A stretch of 34,419 nt of DNA from Clostridiales bacterium (GTDB taxonomy: Bacteria; Bacillota; Clostridia; Christensenellales; Borkfalkiaceae), in NCBI GenBank assembly GCA_015069525.1, contig SVIK01000001.1:1-34419 (forward strand), in the 5' to 3' direction. A program made the translations under genes and the position numbers. Shown here piece by piece: positions 33,607-34,419 of this stretch. The stretch's first letter is position 1, and every line of letters starts with the position of its first letter. The notes under the pieces were generated by a model. It searched no databases, was not told the origin of the DNA, and saw nothing but the letters and a program-made list of their open reading frames with translations.

Positions 33607-34419
33607 ATGAAAGAGCAAAAAAATTCGGCGTGGTACGCGCGTATTAACAAGAAAAAAATCGGCGCATTGCTTTTATCGGCATGCATGCTTGGCTCCTTCG
33701 TGGGTTGTTCTACCGGTTCTAATACGGAATCGCTTAACAGCACTTCCAACCCTTTCTATCAAGGAGCAGGGGAAACGAACGGCTCGTTAGGCGATTACGA
33801 AAATGGTAATCCCGTTGGCGGTTCTTCCTCCTCTGGCGGGAACGTGAGCGATTATGAAACGGAAGACGTGGTAAGCGGTACGACTACGGATAAGACGACG
33901 GAGGATTTTGAAACGGAAACGCCCAACATGGGGGACACCACGACTTCTACGGGCAAATGGGAAGACTACGTTGGCGACGAGGACGAAAGCGTATACTTGC
34001 AAACCAAGCTTAACGACGACCCGTATAGAACGCAAGGCGGTTATTCGTATTTCTACCACTATCAACACGGTCCTACGACGATGCCCATTTCGGCATGGTC
34101 GCCTCCGCCTCCCAATTTTGGTGACTTTACGACCAACCAAATCACGCTCGCTAACTATCAAAAGATGGCAGATGCAGGGTTTAATACGGCTTACGGTCTT
34201 TACGAAGTTTTAAGAGGTGTTGTTGACGTAGATAAACGGAACGTCACGAACGCATTGACGTATGCAGACCAAGTGGGTATGGTTTATTATGTAAAAGACA
34301 GCTCCGCTCTCGGTAATTTGTCGGATAACGGTTCTGTTGCTTTGGATAACTATTACAGTTGGTACATGAATCGAAAGGCATACGGCGGTACGTTGACGGA
34401 AGACGAACCTGGCATGGAG
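33607..34419 (+). CDS. DEP-family glycosidase-like lipoprotein, truncated by the window end
   Basis: The open frame runs from ATG 33607 through the last base, giving at least 271 residues. It starts MKEQKNSAWYARINKKKIGA with a hydrophobic stretch and lipobox FVGC (Cys34). A Ser/Gly/Thr/Asp/Glu-rich linker extends to about residue 130. The shared family motifs then begin: MPISAWSPPPPNF, AGFNTAYGLYE (compare SGIRTAYAIYE in the protein at 26017), and GGTLTEDEPGM at the cut. It is a fourth paralogue and probably the outer-surface enzyme of this operon. It follows the second permease by 20 bases, with AAAAGGAG as ribosome site. Confidence 0.75.
   Translation, partial: MKEQKNSAWYARINKKKIGALLLSACMLGSFVGCSTGSNTESLNSTSNPFYQGAGETNGSLGDYENGNPVGGSSSSGGNVSDYETEDVVSGTTTDKTTEDFETETPNMGDTTTSTGKWEDYVGDEDESVYLQTKLNDDPYRTQGGYSYFYHYQHGPTTMPISAWSPPPPNFGDFTTNQITLANYQKMADAGFNTAYGLYEVLRGVVDVDKRNVTNALTYADQVGMVYYVKDSSALGNLSDNGSVALDNYYSWYMNRKAYGGTLTEDEPGME

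Overview
The window looks like chromosomal DNA of a low-to-moderate GC Gram-positive bacterium, most likely an uncultured gut member of Bacillota/Clostridia. This rests on a clostridial-type EF-Tu, an mraZ-rsmH-ftsL-pbp division cluster, lipoproteins, near-consensus TTGACA-17-TATAAT promoters, U-rich intrinsic terminators, a SAM-I-clan riboswitch and strong AGGAG ribosome sites. I cannot place it to genus from sequence alone.

Layout. (1) 1-1.2 kb: 3' part of tuf with its terminator. (2) 1.3-3.7 kb: a TIM-barrel glycosidase-like protein of an unassigned family, here called the 'DEP family' after a conserved Asp-Glu-Pro, then a CPBP intramembrane protease. (3) 3.8-5.6 kb: a regulatory block made of a four-copy palindromic array, a SAM-I-clan riboswitch lacking P4 with its terminator, a second perfect promoter, and an AlbA_2/Schlafen-type putative regulator whose start codon lies inside an inverted repeat. 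(4) 5.6-8.3 kb: a second DEP protein (lipoprotein), a TIGR04076-like small protein and an unknown protein. (5) 13.4 to 8.3 kb on the minus strand: an XRE-cupin regulator followed by potABCD, with overlapping genes and an operator-like inverted repeat. (6) 13.7 kb minus: rpsT. (7) 14.1-19.0 kb: murI, mraZ with its direct-repeat operator, rsmH, an FtsL-like protein and an FtsI-type transpeptidase. The cluster stops there. (8) 19.1-34.4 kb: a carbohydrate-use region with a GH127-like arabinofuranosidase, a GH78-like rhamnosidase, an AraC regulator, and a long run of genes encoding a sugar-binding lipoprotein, a third DEP protein, an ABC permease, a 1401-residue surface protein, the second permease and a fourth DEP lipoprotein cut by the window end.

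How the parts may work together. The last 15 kb reads as a Gram-positive glycan-utilisation locus: a wall or membrane-anchored multimodular binding protein and a lipoprotein enzyme outside the cell, a binding protein and two permeases for import, and cytoplasmic glycosidases (GH127-like, GH78-like, DEP) for further breakdown, under an AraC activator. Arabinose and rhamnose chemistry would fit plant cell-wall side chains, but the substrate is inferred. No sugar-importer ATPase is present, so a shared ATPase encoded elsewhere is expected.

The most unusual items are the four DEP-family paralogues, the riboswitch/operator block before the AlbA_2 gene, the giant surface protein encoded between two permease genes with a Gly-Gly-Cys C-terminal anchor, and a transpeptidase gene whose best start appears to be a non-standard codon.
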